From: Prevotella sp. | GTDB taxonomy: Bacteria; Bacteroidota; Bacteroidia; Bacteroidales; Bacteroidaceae | Length of the DNA stretch: 64,000 nucleotides | Direction: 5' to 3' | NCBI GenBank assembly: GCA_015060485.1 | Contig: SUYI01000004.1 | Location: 1-64,000, forward strand | Shown: piece by piece, positions 34,295 to 42,846 of the stretch | Layout: every line of letters starts with the position of its first letter | How positions within the stretch are numbered: position 1 is the first letter of the stretch | Notes under the pieces: model-generated | What the model saw: the letters and a program-made list of their open reading frames with translations, nothing else | Databases searched by the model: none | What the model was told of the DNA's origin: nothing | Program-made: the position numbers and the translations under genes

Positions 34295-34657
34295 ATGGAT
34301 TTAATTAAAGTTGCTGAAGAAGCATTTGCAACCGGCAAGAAGTTCCCAGAGTTCAAGGCTGGTGACACGATTACTGTCGCTTACAAAATTATCGAGGGTT
34401 CTAAGGAGCGCATCCAGCTCTATCGTGGCGTGGTCATTAAGATTTGCGGTCATGGTGACAAAAAGCGCTTCACTGTTCGCAAGATGTCAGGTACCGTTGG
34501 TGTAGAGCGTATCTTCCCCATCGAGTCGCCCAACATTGAGAGCATCGAGGTGAACAAGGTTGGTAAGGTTCGTCGCGCTAAGCTTTACTATCTGCGCAAG
34601 CTCACTGGTAAGGCTGCTCGTATTAAGGAGAAGCGTTCTGCCATCAAGGCCGACTAA
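34295..34657 (+). CDS. rplS: 50S ribosomal protein L19
   Basis: A 120-residue protein beginning [20 protein letters not shown], with the L19 core [40 protein letters not shown] and [20 protein letters not shown]. It helps bridge the 30S and 50S subunits. The ATG at 34295 is used because the promoter TACCTTTGC (34191-34199) lies far upstream of it; the roughly 90-nt leader begins with a small hairpin (GCCGCTTTTCGGCG) and may take part in autoregulation. The codon use is strongly biased, as in highly expressed genes. Confidence 0.97.
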   Translation: MDLIKVAEEAFATGKKFPEFKAGDTITVAYKIIEGSKERIQLYRGVVIKICGHGDKKRFTVRKMSGTVGVERIFPIESPNIESIEVNKVGKVRRAKLYYLRKLTGKAARIKEKRSAIKAD

Positions 34658-34680
34658 GCCGCACGTTCCTGCACGACATA

Positions 34681-34716
34681 AAAAGAGACACTTCACTGTT
34701 GAGGTGTCTCTTTTTT
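34681..34716. terminator. Bidirectional terminator after rplS
   Basis: Stem AAAGAGACACTTCA/TGAGGTGTCTCTTT around CTGT, with an A run before and a T run after, so it works on both strands. The last codons of the small minus-strand gene lie within it. Confidence 0.85.
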
Positions 34717-34929
34717 CTTTTCTTCTTCCGACTGTTTGCCGTGATCTTGATGACCACCATAGATGGTCTCGCCTCCCAAGTCGCCATGCAGGGTTTCCTG
34801 GAACGACTCCCAATCCTGGAATCCAGCCAGCAAGGACAGCCGGTCCAGCGTCTTGCGATTGGGCTTCTGCAACAATTCCTTCTCCACTGCCTCTAAAAGT
34901 TTACGCAGTGCATGTCTCTTTTTCTCCAT
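34693..34929 (-). CDS. Small charged protein, 78 aa
   Basis: A 78-residue basic N half (KKRHALRKLLEAVEKELLQK) and a polar acidic C half (KQSEEEKKKETPQQ). A middle segment, LSLLAGFQDWESFQETLHG, is the best candidate for a folded helix pair. I do not recognise it. A TAATTTTGC promoter element near 34948 on the minus strand and convergence on a shared terminator with rplS support expression. It could be a small ribosome- or DNA-associated protein, but that is a guess. Confidence 0.65.
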   Translation of the reverse strand: MEKKRHALRKLLEAVEKELLQKPNRKTLDRLSLLAGFQDWESFQETLHGDLGGETIYGGHQDHGKQSEEEKKKETPQQ

Positions 34930-34995
34930 AACGCATGCAAAATTACATTTTTTTTTGTAATTTTGCAGCCAGAAACGAAAAAAAACATATTAACA

Positions 34996-36183
34996 ATGAA
35001 AGAATTAGCACTCAAGTACGGATGTAATCCGAATCAGAAACCCTCACGAATCTTCATGACCGAGAGGGAGTTACCCATTGAAGTGATTAACGGTCGTCCC
35101 GGCTACATCAACTTCCTCGATGCCTTCAATGCCTGGCAGTTGGTGAAGGAGCTGAAGGCTGCCACTGGTCTGCCCGCCGCAGCGTCGTTCAAGCACGTCA
35201 GCCCTGCCGGCGCTGCCGTTGGTCTGCCTTTGAGCGACACGCTGAAAAAGATATACTTCGTGGACGACATCGCTGGTCTTGACGACTCGCCTATTGCCTG
35301 TGCTTACGCCCGCGCCCGCGGTGCAGACCGTATGTCGAGCTATGGCGACTTCGTAGCACTCTCAGACACCTGCGATGCAACGACGGCATTGCTGCTGAAG
35401 CGCGAAGTCAGCGACGGCGTGATTGCCCCCGACTTTACTGCTGAAGCCATCGAAATACTGAAGGACAAGCGCAAGGGCACCTATAACGTCATCAAGATAG
35501 ACCCTGCCTACAAGCCCGAGCCCATCGAGCGCAAGCAGGTGTTCGGCATCACCTTCGAACAGGGCCGCAACGAGATTAAGCTGGATGACCCTGCATTGTT
35601 TGAAAACATCCCCACACAGAATAAGACCTTTACCGCTGAAGCTAAGCGCGACCTGATTATCGCCCTCATCACGCTGAAGTACACCCAATCGAACTCGGTG
35701 TGTTACGTGAAGGACGGACAGGCCATCGGTATCGGTGCCGGCCAGCAGAGCCGCATCCATTGTACCCGTCTGGCAGGCAACAAGGCCGACATCTGGTGGT
35801 TGCGCCAGCATCCGAAGGTAATGGCACTTCCCTTCAAGGAGGGTATCCGCCGAGCCGACCGCGACAACACCATCGACGTGTATATCTCTGAGGATGAGCA
35901 TGACGACGTGCTGCGCGACGGTGCATGGCAGCAGTTCTTTACTCGTCAGCCTGAGGTGCTCACGATGGAAGAAAAGAAAGCCTGGATTGCCCAGAACACG
36001 AAGGTAGCCCTCGGCTCGGATGCTTTCTTCCCCTTCGGCGACAACATCGAGCGCGCCCATAAGAGCGGCGTGGAGTTCATCGCCCAGGCTGGTGGCTCTG
36101 TTCGCGACGATCATGTCATCATGACCTGCGACAAATACGGCATCGCCATGGCCTTCACTGGAGTTCGTCTCTTCCATCATTGA
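34996..36183 (+). CDS. Stand-alone AICAR transformylase (PurH C-domain type)
   Basis: A 395-residue protein beginning MKELALKYGCNPNQKPSRI; the ATG at 34912 precedes the promoter (TAATTTTGC near 34960) and was rejected. Signatures of the AICARFT domain: AAASFKHVSPAGAAVG, ARARGADRMSSYGDFVALSD, TLKYTQSNSVCYVKDGQAIG and IGAGQQSRIHCTRLAG, and FPFGDNIERAHKSGVEFIAQ near the end. It formylates AICAR with 10-formyl-THF in purine synthesis. The IMP cyclohydrolase domain of bifunctional PurH is absent, so that activity must come from another gene. Confidence 0.92.
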   Translation: MKELALKYGCNPNQKPSRIFMTERELPIEVINGRPGYINFLDAFNAWQLVKELKAATGLPAAASFKHVSPAGAAVGLPLSDTLKKIYFVDDIAGLDDSPIACAYARARGADRMSSYGDFVALSDTCDATTALLLKREVSDGVIAPDFTAEAIEILKDKRKGTYNVIKIDPAYKPEPIERKQVFGITFEQGRNEIKLDDPALFENIPTQNKTFTAEAKRDLIIALITLKYTQSNSVCYVKDGQAIGIGAGQQSRIHCTRLAGNKADIWWLRQHPKVMALPFKEGIRRADRDNTIDVYISEDEHDDVLRDGAWQQFFTRQPEVLTMEEKKAWIAQNTKVALGSDAFFPFGDNIERAHKSGVEFIAQAGGSVRDDHVIMTCDKYGIAMAFTGVRLFHH

Positions 36184-36241
36184 TTCCAAATGAGAAATGA
36201 GGAATGAGAAACGAAAAATGCAAATGATGAAATGAAGAAAT
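36184..36241. repeat. AATGAGAAATGAGG words at gene junction
   Basis: Degenerate words fill the 56-base gap between the AICAR transformylase gene and the next small gene, up to its ATG. Confidence 0.75.
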
Positions 36242-36437
36242 GAGCAGAGAGGACGATTTTCAAAGTATTCTGGAGAATGGCATTTCGTTTGGTCGTGGCG
36301 GCGGTCCTCGCAAAGAGGACGACAAGGTAAAAACCAAGGCCAAGAAGAAAAAGTATATCACTGGTGCTCACGGTAGTGGCTCTGCACGTCAGAAAGCCAA
36401 ATACCGTGAGCAGCGGGCCAATCGGCATAAGAAGTGA
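36240..36437 (+). CDS. Small basic protein, 65 aa
   Basis: A short protein with an acidic start (MSREDDFQSILENGISFGRG) and a Lys/Arg-rich end (KTKAKKKKYITGAHGSGSAR, then RANRHKK). It lies between two repeat-filled gaps in the direction of its neighbours. No family recognised; basic composition would suit nucleic-acid binding. Confidence 0.55.
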   Translation: MSREDDFQSILENGISFGRGGGPRKEDDKVKTKAKKKKYITGAHGSGSARQKAKYREQRANRHKK

Positions 36438-36462
36438 GAGGTAAGAGGTGAGAGGTAAGAAA
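36433..36462. repeat. GAGGTAAGAGGTGA words at gene junction
   Basis: AGTGAGAGGTAAGAGGTGAG and a further AGGTAAGA fill the gap in front of the galactanase gene; the same word class interrupts the helicase, ispD and the rsmD junction. Confidence 0.85.
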
Positions 36463-36486
36463 ACAAACCAAAACAAACATGATAAT

Positions 36487-37758
36487 ATGAAGAAAACATT
36501 ACTGCAGACTCTATTCTTGGCGCTGACCACCGTGGTCTCAGCTCAAAAGTACGTGGGCGGCGACATCTCGATGCTAAAGACGTTCCAAGACCAAGGAGCC
36601 GTATATAAGGACAAAGACGGAGCAGAAGTCGAACCACTTGCTTTTTTCAAGCAACAAGGCTGGAACGCCATGCGCGTCCGTTTGTTTGTAGACCCCTCGA
36701 AAGCATCAGCATCCGACAGGAAGGAAGGAGCCATACAAGACCTGGAATACGTCAAGGCTCTGGGCAAGCGCATCAAGGATGCGGGGCTCAGCTTCATGCT
36801 CGACTTCCACTACAGCGACACATGGACAGACCCGGGTCAGCACGCCACGCCATCAGCATGGAGCGCGCTTTCCGTAGAGCAAATGACGGCTAAGATTGCC
36901 GAATACACAAAAGCGTGTCTGCAGGAGCTGAAACAGGCAGGTGCCAAGCCCGACTTCATCCAGACAGGCAATGAGATAACAACAGGTATGCTGTGGCCTA
37001 CAGGAAAGATCTATGCAGGCGGCGGTTCTCCCTCAGGAGGATCGTGGGACTATTTTGCCGGATATCTGGCCAGTGCCATCAAAGCCTGCAACGAGGAATG
37101 TCCCGAGGCACAAATCGTTATCCACACCGAGATGCATGCTCCTGCCGACGTACCCAAGTTCTACAATCAGCTGAAGAAATACCAAGATGTCAATTACGAC
37201 ATCATCGGGCTGAGCTATTATCCAGACTATCATGGCACACTCGCCACACTCGGCTCCACGCTGACAACATTAGAGACTGACCATCCCGACAAAAAGATTA
37301 TGATTGTCGAGACGGGTTACGGATTCGAGTGGCAGCTCTCTGGGGCAAAATACGACTATAGCAGCACGTGGCCCATATCCGAAAGCGGACAGCAACAATT
37401 CGCCACCGACCTGATTGCAGCCCTCGAAGCACACCCCAATGTCAACGGCATATTCTGGTGGTATCCCGAATACACGCTCAACAACATCGTTTTCAAGAAC
37501 GGCGCTGAAGACTGGAGCAAGGACTTTACCAGCGGCTACTGGAATGCAGCCCTGTTCCACTACAAAACCGGGCGTGCCCTTTCTGCTCTCTACGAGCTGA
37601 AGAATTTTGTGAGCAGCACAGGCATCGAAACAGTTCAAAGTTCAAAGTTCAAAGTTCAAAGTGACTCGTGGTACACTCTTGACGGGCGCCGTCTCTCAGG
37701 CACTCCCTGTCAAAAAGGTCTATATATCCACAACGGCAAGAAACAAATAGTCCGCTGA
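36487..37758 (+). CDS. Secreted GH53 endo-beta-1,4-galactanase
   Basis: A 423-residue enzyme starting MKKTLLQTLF with a signal peptide ending VVSAQ. The GH53 barrel shows KYVGGDISMLKTFQDQG, MLDFHYSDTWTDPGQH, DFIQTGNEITTGMLWPTG with the acid/base Glu, and IMIVETGYGFEWQL with the nucleophile Glu. It cleaves beta-1,4-galactan in pectic side chains. A TTCAAAG word array (37631-37662) encodes the linker [11 protein letters not shown] before the C-terminal tail TLDGRRLSGTPCQKGLYI, of the same type as the BspA-like protein's. No other polysaccharide-utilisation genes are adjacent. Confidence 0.93.
   Translation: MKKTLLQTLFLALTTVVSAQKYVGGDISMLKTFQDQGAVYKDKDGAEVEPLAFFKQQGWNAMRVRLFVDPSKASASDRKEGAIQDLEYVKALGKRIKDAGLSFMLDFHYSDTWTDPGQHATPSAWSALSVEQMTAKIAEYTKACLQELKQAGAKPDFIQTGNEITTGMLWPTGKIYAGGGSPSGGSWDYFAGYLASAIKACNEECPEAQIVIHTEMHAPADVPKFYNQLKKYQDVNYDIIGLSYYPDYHGTLATLGSTLTTLETDHPDKKIMIVETGYGFEWQLSGAKYDYSSTWPISESGQQQFATDLIAALEAHPNVNGIFWWYPEYTLNNIVFKNGAEDWSKDFTSGYWNAALFHYKTGRALSALYELKNFVSSTGIETVQSSKFKVQSDSWYTLDGRRLSGTPCQKGLYIHNGKKQIVR
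37631..37662. repeat. TTCAAAG tandem array inside galactanase gene
   Basis: Four head-to-tail copies of TTCAAAG in frame, forming the linker between the catalytic domain and the C-terminal sorting-like tail. Confidence 0.9.
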
Positions 37759-37772
37759 ATATCAGCGGACTA
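37748..37772. terminator. Terminator between galactanase and TolC gene
   Basis: TAGTCCGCTGA and TCAGCGGACTA form an 11-base stem with a 3-base loop. T-rich sequence (CTTTTATT) follows on the plus strand. It overlaps the galactanase stop codon and serves the convergent efflux operon as well. Confidence 0.85.
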
Positions 37773-37778
37773 CTTTTA

Positions 37779-39107
37779 TTAAAAACTGAGGTCGTGGCCT
37801 CGGTAGAACACGATGAGTGCCTTCTGATAGAGGTTCTCGTAGCGGGCCTGTACAAGGTCGGACTCTGACTTCAGGTAGTTGTTCTTCGCCTCGTTGAACT
37901 CGGTGATAGTAGCCTTACCGTTCTCGTATTTGGCCTGCATCAGCTTGAAGGCATCCTTGGTGCTCTGTAGCGCCTCCAGGGACGACTGTTCCTTCGTTTG
38001 TGCGTTCAGCGCATTGTAATATACCTGCTGGATTTCCTTATAGAGCGTCTTCTTTGTATTGTCAAGTTGCAGCTGTTGGTTCTCCTGTTGGATGCGGGCA
38101 TTACGGACGTTGTTACGCGTCTGGAAACGATTGAAGATGGGTACATTAAGGCTCAGCCCGATATACTGCGAGAAATTGTTCTTCAATTGGGTGCCAAAGG
38201 CGTCACTTTTGAAACCACTGGTAGTGTAATAGTTGGTACCAAGTCCTCCGTTTAACGACAGTGTGGGAAGATAGGCGGCCTGTGCAATCTTGATATTGTG
38301 GCTGGCGCCCCTCAGACGAAGCTGCTGGGCAGCGATTTCGGGCTTGACGCCAATGGCCTCGGCGTAGATAACATCGGGGGAAGGGATGGCGACGTCAAAA
38401 CCGTCGCCAACAGTCAAGTCAGGGCGGACGATGGCAAAGCCGTCGGGCGTAGGTAATTCAAGCAGCTGGGTTAGAGCGAGTATGGCCAGGCGCGTGTTAT
38501 TGTCGGCCTGGGTAGCCGTCAGACGACTTTTGGCCAGCGTAGCCTTCTGTTGCGAGAGCTCGGCTTCGGAGGCCTTGCCGTTGTCGACGAAAGCCTGCAG
38601 ACGAGCTACCTGTGCGGAATCAATATCTATCTGTCGGCGGGCGACGTCGCCAATTTCGAGGTCGTAGAGAATCTGTACGTAGGCCTGAGCCACCTGCATC
38701 TGGATGTCGTTCTTCGCCTTCTCAAGGTCGGCCGTAGCAGCCTCCAGATTCAGTTTGTTCAGCTTAATCTGATTGGGGATCTGGAAACCGGTAAAGATGG
38801 GTACACTGGTTCCCAGCTGCAACGATGTCGACGACGTGTTCGTGTTCGAGTAGGTGTTTTCCGCCGTTAGGCCACGTCCGAACGAGAAGTTCTGTGAGGC
38901 AGAGGCGCTGAGATTCGGCAGACGTGAATTCTTGGCCGTCGAAAGCTGCAACTCCTGCTGACGACGCGTGTTCTCCTGCTGTTTGATGCTGATGTTATGC
39001 TCGACGGCATAGTCGCAGCATTCACGCAGAGACCATAGCTTTTCTTGGGCTAGTAGGCCTAGTCTGACTAGTGCCACTAGTAATACTAGCATGATTATTC
39101 TTTTCAT
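37779..39107 (-). CDS. TolC-family outer-membrane efflux protein
   Basis: A 442-residue protein with signal peptide (IMLVLLVALVRLGLLA) and the TolC pattern of long helical repeats: WSLRECCDYAVEHNISIKQQ, LPNLSASASQNFSFGRGL and, in the second half, LPTLSLNGGLGTN and GLSLNVPIFNRFQTRNNVRN. It forms the trimeric exit duct for the membrane-fusion protein and MacB-like permeases of the same operon. It is the last gene before the terminator. Confidence 0.93.
   Translation of the reverse strand: MKRIIMLVLLVALVRLGLLAQEKLWSLRECCDYAVEHNISIKQQENTRRQQELQLSTAKNSRLPNLSASASQNFSFGRGLTAENTYSNTNTSSTSLQLGTSVPIFTGFQIPNQIKLNKLNLEAATADLEKAKNDIQMQVAQAYVQILYDLEIGDVARRQIDIDSAQVARLQAFVDNGKASEAELSQQKATLAKSRLTATQADNNTRLAILALTQLLELPTPDGFAIVRPDLTVGDGFDVAIPSPDVIYAEAIGVKPEIAAQQLRLRGASHNIKIAQAAYLPTLSLNGGLGTNYYTTSGFKSDAFGTQLKNNFSQYIGLSLNVPIFNRFQTRNNVRNARIQQENQQLQLDNTKKTLYKEIQQVYYNALNAQTKEQSSLEALQSTKDAFKLMQAKYENGKATITEFNEAKNNYLKSESDLVQARYENLYQKALIVFYRGHDLSF
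39050..39090. repeat. ACTAGT words in TolC signal peptide
   Basis: TAGT/ACTAG words (GGGCTAGTAGGCCTAGTCTG and a following GACTAGTGCCACTAGTAATA) encode part of the TolC signal peptide VLLVALVRLGLLAQ. Confidence 0.8.
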
Positions 39108-39119
39108 TGCTTTTTACTT

Positions 39120-40229
39120 TTAATGGTCCTCGTCGGCTATTACTTCAGGGCCACGCACCTTGTCCTTGTCGGTAAGGCCCTTCTTGATCTCAATGTTCAC
39201 ACCATCGGAGAGTCCCGTGACGACATGACGGCGGTCGTACTCTTTCTGTTTGCCTTCGCCCTTAACGATATAGACAAAGGTGGAGTCGCCACTGAACTCG
39301 ATGGCACTCTCAGGGATGGTGAGCACCTTGTCGGCACGGGCGAGGACTATCTCTGCGTTGGCACTATAACCAGAGCGCAACTTGTCATCCTTGGTCACCT
39401 GAACAGCAGCCTTGATTTCAAACTGGTTGGCACCATTCGACTCGACAGCCTTGGGGGAGATATACTCCAACGCAGCATCGAACTTCAGATCCTGCAGGGC
39501 ACCGATGGTTATCTTCATGGGCATGCCACTGACGAGCTGTCCGACTTCAGTCTCATCGATATTTCCGCGGAAGATCAGGTCGTTCATGTTAGCCACGCTG
39601 GCAATAGTGGTACCATCGTTAAACGTATTCGAGAGAATGACGCTGTTGCCGACCTTGATGGGAATGTCGAGAATCACTCCGCTAATGGTAGAGCGAATTA
39701 ATGTCGACGAAGCCTTGGCATTCGACTTCGACACACCGTCGCGTACCACCTGAAGGGCATCCTGAGCAGCCGACAGCTCATGCTTAGCCTGACTCAATGC
39801 CAGTTTGGACTTATCGTACTCGTCAGCAGAGACCAGTTTCTGGTTGAAGAGGTTCTCCTCACGATGGAAGTCGGTCTGTGACTGTTTCAGATTAATCTCT
39901 GCCAAACGAACACGCATCTCAGCAGAACTCAACTGATTCATGTCGGGAATCACCTTCACCTTGGCGATAACGTCGCCAGCGTTCACATAATCGCCAGGAA
40001 CCTTGTAGAGTTCAGAGATAATGCCAGAGATTTGAGGCTTGATATTAACCTCGTTGCGAGGTTCTATCTTACCTGTAATGATAGTGGTCTTCTGGATGCT
40101 ATCCAACTTCGGGGTAAATTCGGAGTAAACAACTTCCTTGGGTTGACTCTTCTGCCAAAGGAACGCGAAAGTTCCAATGAAGATCAGCGCGATAATGGCT
40201 GCGATAATCAGTTTACTGTAACGTTTCAT
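39120..40229 (-). CDS. MacA-like membrane-fusion protein
   Basis: A 369-residue periplasmic adaptor. N-terminal anchor (LIIAAIIALIFIGTFAFLW), lipoyl/barrel-sandwich halves (ITGKIEPRNEVNIKPQISGI and SGVILDIPIKVGNSVI), a helical hairpin between them (KQSTDFHREENLFNQK region), and a beta-barrel domain with GMPMKITIGALQDLKFDAAL. It bridges MacB-like permeases to TolC. It lies 12 bases before the TolC gene. The role is drug, lipid or peptide export; substrate unknown. Confidence 0.93.
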   Translation of the reverse strand: MKRYSKLIIAAIIALIFIGTFAFLWQKSQPKEVVYSEFTPKLDSIQKTTIITGKIEPRNEVNIKPQISGIISELYKVPGDYVNAGDVIAKVKVIPDMNQLSSAEMRVRLAEINLKQSQTDFHREENLFNQKLVSADEYDKSKLALSQAKHELSAAQDALQVVRDGVSKSNAKASSTLIRSTISGVILDIPIKVGNSVILSNTFNDGTTIASVANMNDLIFRGNIDETEVGQLVSGMPMKITIGALQDLKFDAALEYISPKAVESNGANQFEIKAAVQVTKDDKLRSGYSANAEIVLARADKVLTIPESAIEFSGDSTFVYIVKGEGKQKEYDRRHVVTGLSDGVNIEIKKGLTDKDKVRGPEVIADEDH

Positions 40230-40247
40230 ATTGTTGTTTTTTTTGTA

Positions 40248-40298
40248 GGTTCTATTAGGGATGTTAGGGGATATTAGGGATGTTAGGGAATGTAGGTT
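40248..40298. repeat. TTAGGGATG tandem words at gene junction
   Basis: TAGGTTCTATTAGGGATGTT, AGGGGATATTAGGGATG and TTAGGGAATGTAGG fill the gap between the permease stop and the membrane-fusion gene start. Confidence 0.85.
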
Positions 40299-41551
40299 TA
40301 CTCGTCGCGCATGGCATCGACGGGTTTGATACTCATGGCGCGGGCAGCAGGAGCCAGTCCTGCAAGCACACCCATGGCCGATACCACAAGGGCAGCGAAG
40401 ATGGCGGTCCAGAATCCGACTTGGAAATGAGCTGACACGATGCCATCCTCGGTATTTCCCATTTCGAGCATCTGCAGAATCAACACGCCAAAGAGGATAC
40501 CACTCATGCCAGCCACCAGCGTCAACACAATACTCTCAGAGATAATCTGCGAAAGAATCATCTTCGGCGTAGCACCAATGGCTCGGCGGATACCAATCTC
40601 TGTGGTACGCTCTCGAACGGTAACCATCATGATGTTCGACACGCCAATGGCTCCAGCGAGAAGCGTTCCTAGCCCGACGAGCCAGATGAGGAAATTGACG
40701 CCCTTGAACAGGTTGTCTAGCATCTGGAACAGTACTTCGGTATTAAACACCATCGCTCCCTGTTCGTCCGTCGGGTCTACGAAATGCGCCATCGTCACGG
40801 CCTCGCGGATGCGGTCCGACAATGATGACATCACCACGCCCTGGCGACCCGTAGCCACTATCATATCCACCTGGTTTCCACGATTGTAGGTCTGCTGCAT
40901 CAGTGTCAGCGGCAGTGTCACACGCTCTTCAGCTCGTCCGTTGATATTCATACTCGTCGATGCATAGTCGACACCTATCACTTCGTAGTAGGTAGAGTCG
41001 ATGCGGATGCTTTTGCCACAAGGGTCTCCACCCTCCTTGAAGAGTTCCTTGTAGATTTTCTTACCTATGACGCACACCTTGCGTTGCTCCTTCATATCCA
41101 TCTCGTTGATGTAGCGACCATAATAGAGTTTGGGGGCTACTACGAGGGCATACTCTGGAGATGTGCCTTGTACGCGAGGCGTCGTCTTCTGGTCGCCGTA
41201 ATAGGCCGTATTCGACTTGCCCCAAGGTGAGAAAAGCACAGGTGCCACCACATCGAGTTCAGGCACACGTTGCTTCAGACGGTTGATATCCTTATAGTCC
41301 ATCGACCACCAACGTCCCTTGCGAAAACCCTTATAAGCCTTCGACGTCTGCTGTCCCCAGATGATAACGGTATTCTGAGCAAAACCCTCGAAGTTTTTCT
41401 CAAGCATCTCCTTCAGGCCTTGTCCACCACCCATCAGTGCGATGAGCATGAACACGCCCCAGAACACGCCGAAGCCTGTCAGGAACGAACGCGCCTTGTT
41501 GCGAGTCAGCGTGTCGAGGATTTCTCTGTATGAATCTATATCTATTCTCAT
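40298..41551 (-). CDS. MacB-type ABC permease 1
   Basis: A 417-residue permease: N-terminal helix near FLTGFGVFWGVFMLIALMGG, a large periplasmic MacB_PCD domain, then the FtsX-like three-helix end with GVSNIMMVTVRERTTEIGIR, RAIGATPKMILSQIISESIV and MSIKPVDAMRDE. No ATPase domain is attached, so it uses the separate ATPase of 42847-43566. It probably pairs with the second permease as a heterodimer in a mechanotransmission-type exporter. Confidence 0.93.
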   Translation of the reverse strand: MRIDIDSYREILDTLTRNKARSFLTGFGVFWGVFMLIALMGGGQGLKEMLEKNFEGFAQNTVIIWGQQTSKAYKGFRKGRWWSMDYKDINRLKQRVPELDVVAPVLFSPWGKSNTAYYGDQKTTPRVQGTSPEYALVVAPKLYYGRYINEMDMKEQRKVCVIGKKIYKELFKEGGDPCGKSIRIDSTYYEVIGVDYASTSMNINGRAEERVTLPLTLMQQTYNRGNQVDMIVATGRQGVVMSSLSDRIREAVTMAHFVDPTDEQGAMVFNTEVLFQMLDNLFKGVNFLIWLVGLGTLLAGAIGVSNIMMVTVRERTTEIGIRRAIGATPKMILSQIISESIVLTLVAGMSGILFGVLILQMLEMGNTEDGIVSAHFQVGFWTAIFAALVVSAMGVLAGLAPAARAMSIKPVDAMRDE

Positions 41552-41555
41552 AATC

Positions 41556-41590
41556 TTCTAGTTTCTCTAGCATTTCTAGTATGACTAGTC
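41556..41590. repeat. TCTAG/ACTAG words at gene junction
   Basis: TTCTAGTTTCTCTAGCATTT and a following CTAGTATGACTAG fill the 33-base gap between the two permease genes; the same word class is at 39050-39090 and 55470-55508. Confidence 0.85.
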
Positions 41591-42841
41591 GGCGCGGAGC
41601 GCCTCAATAGGACGGATGCGGCTGGCCTTGAAGGCAGGAATCAGTCCAGCGATGGTGCCTGCGATGATCATCACCATCGTCGCCTCGAAACAGACGTCAA
41701 GTCCGACGGTAGGATTCAGGAACATCGTCGCCTGGAAGAGTCCCGTGTCGACAGTCTCATGCCCGACGGTAGCATCCATATACTCGTTGGCACAGACGCC
41801 AAGCACCATACCGATATAGCCAAAGAACGTGGTGATGATGACACTCTCGACGATGATCAACTTCAAGATGCTCCAAGGCTTGGCACCAATCGCCTTGCGA
41901 ATGCCAAACTCATGGGTACGTTCCTTGACGGTAATGAGCATGATGTTCGACACGCCCACAATTCCTGAGAGCAACGTGAAGAGTCCGACAATCCACAGAG
42001 CGGTACGGATAATGGCAATACCCTTTTCCATCTGCAGGCTCTGCGTATAGCCGTTCCAGAGCCAGATGGCCCGTTCGTCTTCCGGATGTGCCTGATGGTT
42101 GGCATTCAGACGACGGCGATAGTCCTTCTCGAAGGCATCGTTGGCTTCCTCAGTAGGCAAGCCGTGAAAGGTAAACTCGATGTTTCCAATACTATTCTGA
42201 TTGGCACCGTAGATACTCTTGATGGTGGAATACGCCGAATAGGCCGAGCTCTCGCCATCGCCAGGAGTCTTATAGATTCCTACCACCTTGAACGAGAAGT
42301 TACCCACCTTGACATGTTTGCCTAACAGCGACTTGAAGTCCTTCGGTTCCAGTTCCTTGGCTTGTTTATCAGTCAGCACCAGCACCTTACGCTTCTCTTT
42401 CAAATCGATATCGTTGATATTGCGTCCGCATATCAGCGAGCGCTTCACAATGCTACTGTGGATAGGATACACACCCATAATCTGCAAGTTCATATATTGC
42501 TCGCCATTGGTCACCGTAGCACTTTGGTAGTAAACGGCACCCACGTCGTCGATATGGTCTTTGAATTCCGATTCGGTAGCTGTAAGATCGTAGGTATTCA
42601 GACTGACATAGCGTCCCTCGCTCAGACCCTTATAGGCCTTCGAGGTGGTACCGCCATAGGCCTCCATCGAGTTTGTCAGCCAATTGCCGGCCTGCTCCAT
42701 ATTGGCATTGATGAGTCCGTTGCCGGCACCCAGCAGCACGATAATCATGAAGATGCCCCACGCCACCGCGAAGCCTGTAAGCGTCGTGCGGAGCTTGTTG
42801 CGCCGAGCCGTCGACCATATTTCTGTTATGATATCACGCAT
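41585..42841 (-). CDS. MacB-type ABC permease 2
   Basis: A 418-residue permease with the same layout as its neighbour: LTGFAVAWGIFMIIVLLGAG, MacB_PCD region, GVSNIMLITVKERTHEFGIR and KAIGAKPWSILKLIIVESVI, ending ASRIRPIEALRAD. The two permeases are clearly paralogous but not recent duplicates. It is 5 bases downstream of the ATPase gene. Confidence 0.93.
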   Translation of the reverse strand: MRDIITEIWSTARRNKLRTTLTGFAVAWGIFMIIVLLGAGNGLINANMEQAGNWLTNSMEAYGGTTSKAYKGLSEGRYVSLNTYDLTATESEFKDHIDDVGAVYYQSATVTNGEQYMNLQIMGVYPIHSSIVKRSLICGRNINDIDLKEKRKVLVLTDKQAKELEPKDFKSLLGKHVKVGNFSFKVVGIYKTPGDGESSAYSAYSTIKSIYGANQNSIGNIEFTFHGLPTEEANDAFEKDYRRRLNANHQAHPEDERAIWLWNGYTQSLQMEKGIAIIRTALWIVGLFTLLSGIVGVSNIMLITVKERTHEFGIRKAIGAKPWSILKLIIVESVIITTFFGYIGMVLGVCANEYMDATVGHETVDTGLFQATMFLNPTVGLDVCFEATMVMIIAGTIAGLIPAFKASRIRPIEALRAD

Positions 42842-42846
42842 AGTCT

